A DNA stretch of 64,000 bases from NCBI RefSeq assembly GCF_033001325.1, contig NZ_CP133111.1, positions 5,627,001 through 5,691,000 on the forward strand. Reading direction: 5' to 3'. Position numbers and translations under genes: made by a program. This stretch comes from Rhodopseudomonas sp. BAL398. GTDB lineage: Bacteria; Pseudomonadota; Alphaproteobacteria; Rhizobiales; Xanthobacteraceae. A model generated the notes under the pieces. It had not been told where the DNA came from. It saw only the letters and a program-made list of their open reading frames with translations, and ran no database searches. This document shows, piece after piece, positions 50,467-59,135 of the stretch. How positions within the stretch are numbered: the stretch's first letter is position 1; each line of letters opens with the position of its first letter.

Positions 50467-51633
50467 ATGACCGTCTCTCGTTCTGTTACGATGTTGCTTG
50501 CGGCCGCCGCCACCTCGGCGATCTTCGCCGGCACGGCATTCGCCGCCGATGCGATCAAGATCGGCGTGCCGGTCGGTCTGTCCGGCGCCAACAGCGTGGT
50601 TGCCCCTTCGGTCGTGCAATCGGCCGAATTGGCGATCGCGGAAATCAACGCCAAGGGCGGCGTTCTTGGTCGCCAGCTTGCGCTCGAAGTCGCTGACGAT
50701 GCCTCTGGCGCCGCCGGCGCGCAGAAGGCGTTCGACAGTCTGGTGTTCCAGAAAAAGGTCGACGTGCTGATCTCGATGGAGACAAGTGCGGCGCGCAATG
50801 CGGGGCTGCCGATCGTGGCGCGCGGCAAGGTGCCCTATATCTACACCTCGTTCTATGAAGGCAAATCCTGCAGCCCCTACATGTACGTCAATGCCTGGGT
50901 GCCGGAGCAGCAGGTGCCGCCGATCGTCGACTATTTCACCAAGGAAAAGGGCGCCAAGACCTTCTTCCTGATCGGCTCTGACTACGCCTTCGGCCGTGGC
51001 ATGCTGGCCTTCACCAAGGCCTATATCGAAAAGACCGGCGGCAAGGTGGTGGGCGAGGAATATCTGCCGATGAACGGCACCGACTGGACCCCGATCATCT
51101 CCAAGCTGAAGAGTGCGGCTCCGGGCGCGCTGATCACCTCGACCGCGGGCGGCGCACCGAATGTGACGCTGACCAAGCAGCTGCGCGCCGCCGGCGTCAC
51201 GCTGCCCTATGGAAATCTCGCGGTCGATGAAGGCACCGCCAAGAGCATGGGCGCCGACGCCGAGGGAATCTATCTGTCGGCCTCCTACGTCACCGGGATC
51301 GACAGCCCCGCCAACAAGACGTTTCTGGCGGCGATGAAGAAGAAGTTTGGCGACGATCTGAAAACCCCGAACGATCTGTCGGTGCCGGAATATGAGGCGG
51401 TCTACGCCTACAAGGCGGCGGTCGAGAAGGCCGGCAACACCGACCATGCGGCGGTGCTGAAGGCGCTGGGCGAGGTCTCGGTCGACGGGCCGCGCGGCAA
51501 GATCGCGATGTCGGACCAGCATCATGCGGCGTTGACGATGTATCTTGGCCAGGTGCAGGCTGACGGCAGCGTCAAGGTGATCAGCAGCTTCGCCAATGTC
51601 AGCCCCGGCGAACAGTGCCCGAAGCTTAAATAG
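50467..51633 (+). CDS. ABC transporter substrate-binding protein (HAAT type, amide cluster)
   Basis: A 388-residue periplasmic protein from ATG 50467 with AGGAG upstream. A Sec signal peptide (MTVSRSVTMLLAAAATSA to AFAAD) is followed by IKIGVPVGLSGANSVVAPSVVQSAELAIAEINAKGGVLGRQLALEV. Segments such as YIYTSFYEGKSCSPYMYVNAWVPEQQVPPIVDYF and IGSDYAFGRG relate it to the UrtA/AmiC group, so an amide or amide-like ligand is plausible. It lies 50 bases after the amidase and before its own importer genes, so it would be under the same antitermination control. Confidence 0.9.
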   Translation: MTVSRSVTMLLAAAATSAIFAGTAFAADAIKIGVPVGLSGANSVVAPSVVQSAELAIAEINAKGGVLGRQLALEVADDASGAAGAQKAFDSLVFQKKVDVLISMETSAARNAGLPIVARGKVPYIYTSFYEGKSCSPYMYVNAWVPEQQVPPIVDYFTKEKGAKTFFLIGSDYAFGRGMLAFTKAYIEKTGGKVVGEEYLPMNGTDWTPIISKLKSAAPGALITSTAGGAPNVTLTKQLRAAGVTLPYGNLAVDEGTAKSMGADAEGIYLSASYVTGIDSPANKTFLAAMKKKFGDDLKTPNDLSVPEYEAVYAYKAAVEKAGNTDHAAVLKALGEVSVDGPRGKIAMSDQHHAALTMYLGQVQADGSVKVISSFANVSPGEQCPKLK

Positions 51634-51691
51634 TCAAATGTCCGCGCGGCGGGGCATCGCGTCCCGCCGCCGCGATCACAGGTAGTATCTC

Positions 51692-52528
51692 ATGGTCACG
51701 CTCGCTCTCGATATTGTCAGCACAGCCGCGATCCTGTTCATCGTTTCGGCCGGTCTGTTGATCGTGTTCGGCGTGATGAAGATCGTCAATTTCGCCCATG
51801 CCTCGTTTATCACCGTCGGCGCCTATGCGGCGTTGCTGACGGCGCGCTCCGGCCTGCCGCCGGTGCTGGCGCCGCTGGTGGCCTTTGTGCTGGGAGGATT
51901 ACTGGGAGCCGCGACCGAGCGCATCGTGGTGCGACGGCTCTATCGTCGGCCGCTCGATGCGATCCTGGCGACCTGGGGCCTCGGCATCGTGATTGGTCAA
52001 TTGGTGACGCTGATTTTCGGCCGCGAGGTGCAGTTCGTGCCGTCCCCGATCCACGGAACGTTGGCGCTGTTCGGCGTCGACTACTCGCTCTATCGGCTGC
52101 TGTTGGTCCCGGTCGCGCTGGTGATCGCGGCGTTGTTCGCCGGATTGCTCAACGGCACTCGCCTTGGCCTGTCGACCCGCGCGGTGATTATGAACGAGAA
52201 TCTGGCGCAGGGGCTCGGCATCGACAGCAGCCGGGTCCGCCTCATCACCTTCGGCATCGGCTGCGGTCTTGCCGCGGTGGCGGGCGCGCTGATCACGCCG
52301 CTCGCCAGCGTCGATCCCAATATGGGCCTGGCCTATTTGATTGGCGCCTTCATGCTGGTGATGGTGTCGGGCGGCTCGCTACTCACGCTCGGCCTGTCGT
52401 GCTTCGTACTCGGCGGCTTGCAGGTCATCACCAGCACCTTCATCAGCCCGATCCTCGGAGGCTTGACCATCGCGGTCCTGGCCGCGGTGGCACTCCGGCT
52501 TCGCCCGCAGGGATTCGCCCGTGCCTGA
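51692..52528 (+). CDS. HAAT ABC transporter permease (LivH type)
   Basis: A 278-residue membrane protein. LivH signatures are SAGLLIVFGVMKIVNFAHASFITVGAYAAL, LSTRAVIMNENLAQGLGIDSSRVRLITFGIGCGLAAVAGAL and MLVMVSGGSLLTLGLSCFVLGGLQVI. It forms the channel with the LivM part of the fusion protein encoded next, which it overlaps by 8 bases. Confidence 0.92.
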   Translation: MVTLALDIVSTAAILFIVSAGLLIVFGVMKIVNFAHASFITVGAYAALLTARSGLPPVLAPLVAFVLGGLLGAATERIVVRRLYRRPLDAILATWGLGIVIGQLVTLIFGREVQFVPSPIHGTLALFGVDYSLYRLLLVPVALVIAALFAGLLNGTRLGLSTRAVIMNENLAQGLGIDSSRVRLITFGIGCGLAAVAGALITPLASVDPNMGLAYLIGAFMLVMVSGGSLLTLGLSCFVLGGLQVITSTFISPILGGLTIAVLAAVALRLRPQGFARA

Positions 52529-54356
52529 CATCAACGCCATTGACATCAAGACGCCGGCGCGACGCTCCGGCGAGCCACGGCCGATGCTGCGCATTGCGGT
52601 TGCGGCGCTGGGTGCGGCGGCCGTCATCATGGTCGGGCCCTGGCTGCTCGATACCTATACGGTCAACATCCTGGTTCGCGCCTTCTTTGTGGCGATCGCC
52701 GCGCTGACGGTGGATGTGCTGTGGGGCGTCAGCGGCACGCTGACCTTCGGCCAGTCGGCCTTTTTCGGCATCGGCGGCTACGCGCTGGCGATCGTTTTTA
52801 CCCAATTGGGGTTTGGTCCGGGGCAGGCGTTGCTGGCGCTCGCAGCCGCAGTCGGGGTTGCGGCCATCGTGGCCGCAATGGTCGGCTGGTTGTCGTTCTA
52901 TCCCGGATCGACGCCGCTCTACGCCTCGGTGATCTCGCTGGTGCTGCCGATCGTGGTGGTGCAGATCCTTTATTCGGGCGGCACCTTCACCGGCTCCTCC
53001 AGCGGGCTGGTCGGCTTTGAGAGTTTCGATCTCGATCTGGAGAGCTGGTTTCGCCTGTCGGGCCTAGCGGTGATATCCGTGCTGGTCGTCACCTGGATCG
53101 CGCTGCGCAGCGATGCCGGACGCGTGCTCGGGGCGATGCGCGACAATGACGAGCGTTGCAGCTATCTCGGCATCGATACGCCGCGAGTCAGGATCGGCTT
53201 GTTGGTGATCGCGGGCGTGGTCGCGGCGCTGGCCGGATTCGGCTATGTCGGATTCGGCGCGGTCGCGGCCCCGGAGAATGCCGGCTTCGTATTCGGCACC
53301 CAATTGGTGGTGATGGTGGCGCTCGGTGGCCGCGGCTCGCTGATCGGCGCGGTGATCGGCGCGGTGGTGATCGAAGTCGCCAGCGCCTATCTCTCCAGCA
53401 GCCTGCCGTTCGTCTGGGAGTTGCTCGTCGGCATCGCCTTCGTCGTGGTGATCGTCGTGCTGCCGGGCGGGCTGCTCGGAGGCTTGCACGATCTGGGCCG
53501 GATGCTGCGCCGGCGTGTCGCGGCGGCGCCTGCCGCGGCCCCGGTGATGCTGCGCACACTGCCGCAAGCGGATGCCGCGCCCGATTGCGCCGACGTGGTG
53601 GTGGAAGTTGCCGGGCTTTCCAAGCATTTCGGCAGCCTGTCGGTGCTGAGCCAGATCTCGTTCACGGCGCGGCGTGGCGAACTGGTCAGCCTGGTTGGAC
53701 CCAATGGGGCAGGCAAGACCACGCTGATCCGCTGCCTGGCCGATGGCGCCGAACGCTCCGAAGGCAGCGTGCGGATTGCCGGGCAATCGATCGAGCGGCT
53801 GCCGGCCAATCGCATCGTCGGTCTTGGGCTGGGCCGAAAATTCCAGGCGGCCTCGGTGTTCGAGACCCTGAGCGTGGCCGATTGCCTGCGCGTCGCCCGC
53901 GTCAAGAGCGAGCGGCCGTCGTTTCTCTATGCCTCGCCGATCCTGACCTTGCCGGCTGCGGCACGCGCCGTCGTCGAGAGCTCCGGGCTGGCCGAACGGC
54001 TGGGCGAGGAGGCGCGGTTTCTCAGCCACGGTCTGAAACAGGCGCTCGAACTCGCGATGGTTCTGGCGCTCGAGCCGAAGGTGTTGCTGCTGGATGAGCC
54101 GACCGCGGGGCTGACCCGTGTCGAACGCCAGGGCTTTGCCGAGATTCTCACCGCGCTGGTGGCGCGCGACCGATTATGCGTGCTGATCATCGAACACGAT
54201 CTCGATTTCGTGCGCCAGATCTCGTCGCGGATCATCGTTTTGCATCAAGGCCGGATCGCGCTCGATGGCGCCGTCGCCGAGGTGGTCGATGCGCCGTTGG
54301 TTCGCGAGATCTATACAGGCCGGCCAGTGGCGGATGCCAAGGGAGTGACAGCATGA
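52521..54356 (+). CDS. HAAT ABC transporter permease-ATPase fusion (LivM-LivG)
   Basis: A 611-residue single polypeptide. Residues 1 to about 335 are a LivM-like permease (VDVLWGVSGTLTFGQSAFFGIGGYALAIVF; LGAMRDNDERCSYLGIDTPRVRIGLLVIAGVVAALAG). A short Ala/Pro-rich linker (RRRVAAAPAAAPVML) leads to a LivG-like ATPase with Walker A GPNGAGKTT near residue 393, signature FLSHGLKQALELAM, Walker B VLLLDEPTAGLTRVE and H-loop IEHDLDFV. There is no stop between the halves, so it is a real gene fusion. It overlaps the livH-type gene (8 bases) and the livF-type gene (4 bases). Confidence 0.93.
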   Translation: MPDINAIDIKTPARRSGEPRPMLRIAVAALGAAAVIMVGPWLLDTYTVNILVRAFFVAIAALTVDVLWGVSGTLTFGQSAFFGIGGYALAIVFTQLGFGPGQALLALAAAVGVAAIVAAMVGWLSFYPGSTPLYASVISLVLPIVVVQILYSGGTFTGSSSGLVGFESFDLDLESWFRLSGLAVISVLVVTWIALRSDAGRVLGAMRDNDERCSYLGIDTPRVRIGLLVIAGVVAALAGFGYVGFGAVAAPENAGFVFGTQLVVMVALGGRGSLIGAVIGAVVIEVASAYLSSSLPFVWELLVGIAFVVVIVVLPGGLLGGLHDLGRMLRRRVAAAPAAAPVMLRTLPQADAAPDCADVVVEVAGLSKHFGSLSVLSQISFTARRGELVSLVGPNGAGKTTLIRCLADGAERSEGSVRIAGQSIERLPANRIVGLGLGRKFQAASVFETLSVADCLRVARVKSERPSFLYASPILTLPAAARAVVESSGLAERLGEEARFLSHGLKQALELAMVLALEPKVLLLDEPTAGLTRVERQGFAEILTALVARDRLCVLIIEHDLDFVRQISSRIIVLHQGRIALDGAVAEVVDAPLVREIYTGRPVADAKGVTA

Positions 54357-55057
54357 CCGCCGCCGCGCTCGAACTGATTGGCGTCACCAGCGGCTATGGC
54401 AGCTCGCCGGTGGTACACGACGTGTCGTTGCAGATTGCGCCGGGCGAGATCCTGGCGCTGGTCGGCAAGAACGGCATGGGCAAATCGTCTTTGCTGAAGA
54501 CAATTCTGGCGTTCCTGCCGGCCTGGAAGGGGGCGGTGCGCCTCGATGGCCACGACGTCACCAGGCTGGCGCCGCATCGCAAGCGCGCGCTCGGGCTGGC
54601 CTATGCGCCGCAGGAGCAGGCGCTGTTCCAGGACCTCACCGTGCGCGACAATCTGCGGCTCGGACTTGCCGACGACCGCAAATTCGAAGCCTTGCTGGCC
54701 GATGTCAGCGGCTGGTTTCCGATTTTGACCGCGCGTTTGGCGCAACGCGCCGGCACGCTGTCGGGCGGTGAGCAGAAGATGCTGATCGTGGCGCGCGGAC
54801 TGATTGCGGAGCCGCGGCTGTTCTTGCTCGACGAGGTGACCGAAGGCCTGCAGCCCTCGGTCGTCGACCGGCTCGCCGAGGTGCTGGCGACGACGCGACG
54901 CGAGCGCGGCACCGCGATGCTGGTGGTCGAGCAGCATCTGCCCTTCGTGCTGGGCCTTGCCGATCGTTTCGCGGTGTTCAAGCGCGGTGAGGTGGTCGAT
55001 GCCGGATTCGTCGATGCCGGTTCTGCCGAGCGGATCGACGAATACATGAGCCTGTAA
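54353..55057 (+). CDS. HAAT ABC transporter ATP-binding protein (LivF type)
   Basis: A 234-residue ATPase from the ATGA start at 54353 (MTAAALELIGVTSGYG). Walker A is GKNGMGKSS, with Met in place of the usual Ala. The switch region is YAPQEQALFQDLTVRDNL, the signature is TLSGGEQKMLIVARG, Walker B is LFLLDEVTEGLQPS, where Val replaces the usual Pro of DEP, and the H-loop is VEQHLPFV. It is the last gene of the amide cluster. The two small departures from consensus are conservative and should not abolish activity. Confidence 0.92.
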   Translation: MTAAALELIGVTSGYGSSPVVHDVSLQIAPGEILALVGKNGMGKSSLLKTILAFLPAWKGAVRLDGHDVTRLAPHRKRALGLAYAPQEQALFQDLTVRDNLRLGLADDRKFEALLADVSGWFPILTARLAQRAGTLSGGEQKMLIVARGLIAEPRLFLLDEVTEGLQPSVVDRLAEVLATTRRERGTAMLVVEQHLPFVLGLADRFAVFKRGEVVDAGFVDAGSAERIDEYMSL

Positions 55058-55350
55058 AGCGGACGTCAACAGGACGGCGCGGACGAGGGTGCCCCCCGCG
55101 ATCCAAAGACGTCGATCGCAATGCAAGGGGTGGTCTTCGTCGACCCTCCAATGTTCTCAGTTCGAAGTGCTGTCTGGAAAGTCATTCGAAGGGTTGCGGG
55201 TCCGGGTTTTGAACCTACACGGCAGGCTCAGGCAAATGAGGGAAGAAATATCGAAGAATTGGGTGATGCGGGGAAGACGGTAACGCTCTCCGGCGACCAG
55301 ATTAACGTCAGGCAATCACGCTACGAGCGTGTTCTTCAGCAGGCCCTAGC
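55058..55350. other. Intergenic region after the amide cluster, nothing recognised
   Basis: About 290 bases lie between the last amide-cluster gene and the inverted repeat at 55351. Short open frames from 55089 and 55121 show no family resemblance. Base composition is lower in GC than in the neighbouring genes, so it may be decayed or foreign sequence. Confidence 0.4.
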
Positions 55351-55385
55351 AACGAGTCATGGAGATCGAATCTCCATGACTCGTT
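55351..55385. repeat. Perfect 16-bp inverted repeat between convergent operons
   Basis: AACGAGTCATGGAGAT (55351-55366), CGA, ATCTCCATGACTCGTT (55370-55385). It lies 19 bases beyond the stop of the leftward binding-protein gene. It lacks a T run on either strand but would form a very stable hairpin that can end or protect transcripts from either side. Confidence 0.65.
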
Positions 55386-55404
55386 CCAAAAATGGCAATC
55401 GGGA

Positions 55405-56628
55405 TTATTCCGCGCTGCTGCTGATGGTCAGGATCGGCACGTCCTTGCCGTCCTGGATCTCGTAGAGTGCGAAATCACGGCTCTTGAGCATGCCATTTGG
55501 CAGGAAATCCGCCGATGAACTGGCGCCGTCATAGTTGATGGACTTGCCCGCCGCGAGAAGCTTGGCGCCTTCGGCGAAATTGGTCGCTCGTTCGCCGGGG
55601 CCGTTTGCGACCTTCATGATGTGATCCGCCACCGCGCGCGGGTCGGTGGATTTGGCGCTGGTCATGGCGAGCAGGAGGAGGTTGATCTCGTCATAAGCGG
55701 CGCAACCATAGGGGTTCAAGATCTGACCGTTGGGCTTGAGGCCGACCAGGCGCAGATAGGCGTCATAGGTATCCTTGCCGACCGGAGGAACCGGTGATCC
55801 GTGCAGGATGCCATTGGCGGCGGAGCCGACTGTCTTCTTGAAATCGGGGCCGATGGCGAAGGATAGCGCGATCACCTTGCCGGTGTAACCGCCACGAATG
55901 AGCTCGCGGTACAGAGCCGTGAAATCGGTCACGTAGCCTGCGAGGAACAATGCCGGCGCCTTGCTGGCGATCAGCTTCTCGGCCTCGGCACGATAGGAGA
56001 TCTGAGTGGGGTTGTAGTAAAGCGGTTCGCCGACGATCTCGCCGCCGACATCCTTCAGCGCCTTGCCGAAGGACGCGCCCATCGAGGCTGCGAAGTCGTT
56101 TTTGGGACCCGCGAAGCCGACCTTCAGCAAGCCGCGCTTGGCGGCGAGGCCGGCCAATGCGACGCACCACGCCTTGTTGAGCGGCTGCAGATTGTAGCAA
56201 AGATGCTTCTTGTCGCCATCCGGCAGGAAGTCGGACGAGCCGGTGAAGAGCTGGACCACGTTCGCTTCCTGGCACAGCGGCATGATGCCGAGCGTCACGG
56301 ATGACGCCCAAGTCCCGATGATCGCCGAAACCTGGTCGGCATCGATCAGTTTGCGCGCTGCCCGCACGGCTGCTTCCGGATTGGTTTCCGAATTCTCGGT
56401 GATCAACTCGATCTTCCGACCTAGGACGCCTCCGGCGGCATTGACCTGCTCCACGACGGCCAAATGCGCCTTGTTCTTCTCGGGCCCATAAGGCGCGCCA
56501 CCGCCGGACAGCGGGATGAGGCTGCCAATCTTGATCGGCGAGGATTGCGCCAGTCCCTGGCGAAGAAACGCCGGCGCCGCGAGGGCGATCGTCGATCCAG
56601 TGAGGAACAATCTGCGTGATAGCTTCAT
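55405..56628 (-). CDS. ABC transporter substrate-binding protein (HAAT/LivK type)
   Basis: A 407-residue periplasmic protein from ATG 56628 (frame open to 56796, rejected). The twin-arginine-like signal is KLSRRLFLTGSTIALAAPAFL, and the mature part starts SPIKIGSLIPLSGGGAPYGPEKNKAHLAVVEQVNAAGGVLGRKIELI. It binds the ligand for the LivHMGF-type importer encoded upstream in the same operon; the ATG overlaps the livM-type stop. The pair ANVVQLFTGSSDFLPDG and GCAAYDEINLLLLAM are usual for the family. Ligand unknown. It is the last gene of the leftward tetR operon. Confidence 0.92.
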   Translation of the reverse strand: MKLSRRLFLTGSTIALAAPAFLRQGLAQSSPIKIGSLIPLSGGGAPYGPEKNKAHLAVVEQVNAAGGVLGRKIELITENSETNPEAAVRAARKLIDADQVSAIIGTWASSVTLGIMPLCQEANVVQLFTGSSDFLPDGDKKHLCYNLQPLNKAWCVALAGLAAKRGLLKVGFAGPKNDFAASMGASFGKALKDVGGEIVGEPLYYNPTQISYRAEAEKLIASKAPALFLAGYVTDFTALYRELIRGGYTGKVIALSFAIGPDFKKTVGSAANGILHGSPVPPVGKDTYDAYLRLVGLKPNGQILNPYGCAAYDEINLLLLAMTSAKSTDPRAVADHIMKVANGPGERATNFAEGAKLLAAGKSINYDGASSSADFLPNGMLKSRDFALYEIQDGKDVPILTISSSAE

Positions 56629-57563
56629 AGGGTTGATCCTTTGGGTGAGATGATACGGGGCGCGGCTTCTGCTGGCCGTTGATGTACCTCGGGCAGGAGT
56701 CCCTCCGGTCGAAAACGGATCATCACAATCAACACGCTGCCGATGATGATGAAGCGCAGGGCCGAGACTTGTTCGGCGTCGAGAAACGCCAGCCACGGCG
56801 AGAGGAAGCGGGTCCCCTCGTAAATCGACACGACGGCGAGAGAGCCGAGCACGGTGCCGACCATGTTTCCGGCGCCGCCGACGATGACCGACATCCAGAC
56901 GAGAATTGCCACGGGGGTGGTGAAGTTCTCCGGTGTGATGGTCTGAACGTAGTGGGCGTAAAGCGATCCGCCGCCTGCCATGACGGCGCTGCCGAGCACG
57001 AAGGCCTGCAGCCGGTAGACGAAAATATTCTTGCCCAGCGTCGCCGGCACGAGGTCATCCTCGCGGATGGCGCGCAATACGCGGCCGTAGGGTGCCGTGG
57101 CGAGTCGCCGCATCAGCACATATACGATGACGGCTGCGACGACGACGACGCCGAGCACCATATAGGCCGTCAACGAACGTCCGAGCCCCTCGATCACCGG
57201 GCGGGTCGAGATCAGAAAACCGCGCGGCCCACCGGTCAGCCAGTCCTCATTGTTGAAGACGAGGCGCACGGTCTCCGCGAATCCCAGCGTCACGATCGCG
57301 AGAAAGTCACCCGAGAGCCGCAACGACAGCAATGATACGGCGGCGCCAGCGATCGCGCCGACGATCATCGCGCAACCCAGACCGGCGATGAAGGGGACGT
57401 GAAACGTTTCGGTGGCAATGCCGCTGGCGTAAGCGCCGAGGCCGTAGAACCCCACCACGCCGAAATTGATCAGGCCGGTCAATCCAAATTGAAGATTGAG
57501 TGCCAAAGCGAGGATCATATAGATCCCCGCAACGGTCAAAATGGAGACGAGATAAGCATCCAT
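56625..57563 (-). CDS. HAAT ABC transporter permease (LivM type)
   Basis: A 312-residue membrane protein from ATG 57563 (MDAYLVSILTVAGIYMILALALNLQFGLTGLINFGVVGFYGLGAY). The ATPase-contact loop is RVLRAIREDDLVPATLGKNIFVYRLQAFVLGSAVMA, followed by WMSVIVGGAGNMVGTVLGSL. The longer frame to 57701 overlaps the livH-type gene and is rejected. It forms the channel with the preceding LivH-type permease, 4 bases away. Confidence 0.92.
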   Translation of the reverse strand: MDAYLVSILTVAGIYMILALALNLQFGLTGLINFGVVGFYGLGAYASGIATETFHVPFIAGLGCAMIVGAIAGAAVSLLSLRLSGDFLAIVTLGFAETVRLVFNNEDWLTGGPRGFLISTRPVIEGLGRSLTAYMVLGVVVVAAVIVYVLMRRLATAPYGRVLRAIREDDLVPATLGKNIFVYRLQAFVLGSAVMAGGGSLYAHYVQTITPENFTTPVAILVWMSVIVGGAGNMVGTVLGSLAVVSIYEGTRFLSPWLAFLDAEQVSALRFIIIGSVLIVMIRFRPEGLLPEVHQRPAEAAPRIISPKGSTL

Positions 57564-57567
57564 GCGA

Positions 57568-58428
57568 TTACTTGCGCTCCACCTTGTCGCCCAGCAGGCC
57601 CTGCGGTCGCAGCATGAGGACGAGGGCGATAACCGCGAAGCCGACCGCGCCTTTGTAAGTCGGCGACAGGAAGGCCACGGTGAGTTCCTCCGCGAGGCCA
57701 ATGATCACGGCGCCCGCGGCTGCGCCGACCGGCGAGCCGAGGCCGCCTACAATGGCGGCGGCGATGATCGGAATCGTCACCGCCCAGTTGAGATTGGGAT
57801 CGATCGACAAATCGACGCCGACCAGTGCCCCGGACAGTCCGAGCAGGGCCCCGGCAACCGCAATGCCGAACACTTCAACGCGTGGCACCGGGAGGCCCCG
57901 GACATTGGCGAGCGAGGGATTGTCGGCGACCGCGCGCAGCGCGCGGCCGATCGGCGTCAGGACAAGCAATGCGCCAACGGCAACGATGGCGAGCAGCGAA
58001 ACCGAGACCACCGCGAATGTCTCGCGCGTGATCCGCGCGCCCCAAATCACGAGCGGACCTGTGAGGGGGATGTCGAACCCCTTCATCTGGGCGCCGTATA
58101 TGAACCGAACGATGTTCTCGAGAACGAAAGAGAGCGCGATGGACACCAGCAACAGCGTGCCGCCGCCGCGGCCGCGCAGCGGCCGAAACACGAGGCGGTC
58201 GCTCATCGCGAGCGCCACCGCGCAGACGATCATGGCGCCGACGCCGGCGATCCACAGCGGCAGTCCCAGCGGGACGTTGATGGTCCAGGCCGCGAAGGCG
58301 CCGATGGTCACAAAGCCGCCGACCGCGAAATTGGCATAGCGAAACAGCGTGAAGACCAATGTGAAGGCGACGGCCGCAGGCGCGATGATGGCAGCGCTGG
58401 ATAGCGTGTTGATGGCCATTTGAATCAT
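57568..58428 (-). CDS. HAAT ABC transporter permease (LivH type)
   Basis: A 286-residue membrane protein starting MIQMAINTLSSAAIIAPAAVAFTLVFTLFRYANFAVGGFVTIGAFAAW, ending GAVGFAVIALVLMLRPQGLLGDKVERK. The EAA-like loop is ALRAVADNPSLANVRGLPVPRVEVFGIAVAGALLG and AIVGGLGSPVGAAAGAVIIG follows. The RYANFAVG block replaces the usual NFAHG of LivH, a small variation. It overlaps the livF-type gene by 4 bases. Confidence 0.92.
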   Translation of the reverse strand: MIQMAINTLSSAAIIAPAAVAFTLVFTLFRYANFAVGGFVTIGAFAAWTINVPLGLPLWIAGVGAMIVCAVALAMSDRLVFRPLRGRGGGTLLLVSIALSFVLENIVRFIYGAQMKGFDIPLTGPLVIWGARITRETFAVVSVSLLAIVAVGALLVLTPIGRALRAVADNPSLANVRGLPVPRVEVFGIAVAGALLGLSGALVGVDLSIDPNLNWAVTIPIIAAAIVGGLGSPVGAAAGAVIIGLAEELTVAFLSPTYKGAVGFAVIALVLMLRPQGLLGDKVERK

Positions 58429-59135
58429 GCGGCTTCACCGAAAAACAGCGCACCAAAGTCAGGTTCTTCGGCGAGCGCTGCGGCATCTCCCTCGCGGACG
58501 ACGCGTCCGTCGACGAGAACAAGCGCGCGGTCGGCGCGTTGAAGCGCCGCGCGGGCGTTCTGCTCGACGATCAGGATGCCAAGATTTGCCGTCGCCGCGA
58601 GTTGGCGAAGCGTGTCCAGCATGTCGCCGACGAGGAGCGGCGAGAGGCCTGCGGTCGGTTCGTCGACCAGCAAGACGCGCGGTCGGGCCATCAGCGTCAT
58701 GCCCAGCCCAACCATTTGGCGTTGACCACCCGAAAGGCCGCCCGCGCGTTTATGAAGGTAGTCGCGGATGGTGGGCAGAAGGGAGAGGACCTCTTCGCGG
58801 CGCTCGGGGATGTCGCGGTGGCCCCAGGCGCTCACGCCGAGATTCTCGGCGACGGTCAGCGTGCGGAAGACGTTGCGCTCCTGCGGCATGAATACGGCGC
58901 CGGCCTGCGCGCGCGCCGATGGCGGCAGCGGGATCAGGTTTTTCCCATCCAGTTCGAGGACGCCGCCGGTGACGTTCGCCACGCCGGCGATCGATTTCAG
59001 CAGCGTCGATTTTCCGGCGCCGTTCGGTCCGACCAGCGCGACCATCTCGCCCGGCGCGAGTTGCAGATCTATTCCGTGCACAATGTCGCTGGCTCCATAG
59101 CCTGCGCGGAGACCCTTCAACAGAAGTAGCGTCAT
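58425..59135 (-). CDS. HAAT ABC transporter ATP-binding protein (LivF type)
   Basis: A 236-residue ATPase (MTLLLLKGLRAGYGASDIVHGIDLQ). Walker A is GPNGAGKST, FMPQERNVFRTLTVAENL is the switch region, the signature is GLSGGQRQMVGLGMT, Walker B is VLLVDEPTAGLSP and the H-loop position is VEQNARAAL. It overlaps the livG-type gene by 4 bases. In this operon livG and livF precede the permease genes, which is the reverse of the module at 15060-18398. Confidence 0.93.
   Translation of the reverse strand: MTLLLLKGLRAGYGASDIVHGIDLQLAPGEMVALVGPNGAGKSTLLKSIAGVANVTGGVLELDGKNLIPLPPSARAQAGAVFMPQERNVFRTLTVAENLGVSAWGHRDIPERREEVLSLLPTIRDYLHKRAGGLSGGQRQMVGLGMTLMARPRVLLVDEPTAGLSPLLVGDMLDTLRQLAATANLGILIVEQNARAALQRADRALVLVDGRVVREGDAAALAEEPDFGALFFGEAA

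Noticed and set aside
55121-55465. 114-codon frame running into the binding-protein 3' end
   Set aside because: No ribosome site, no resemblance to a family, and it passes through the inverted repeat and antisense to a real gene.
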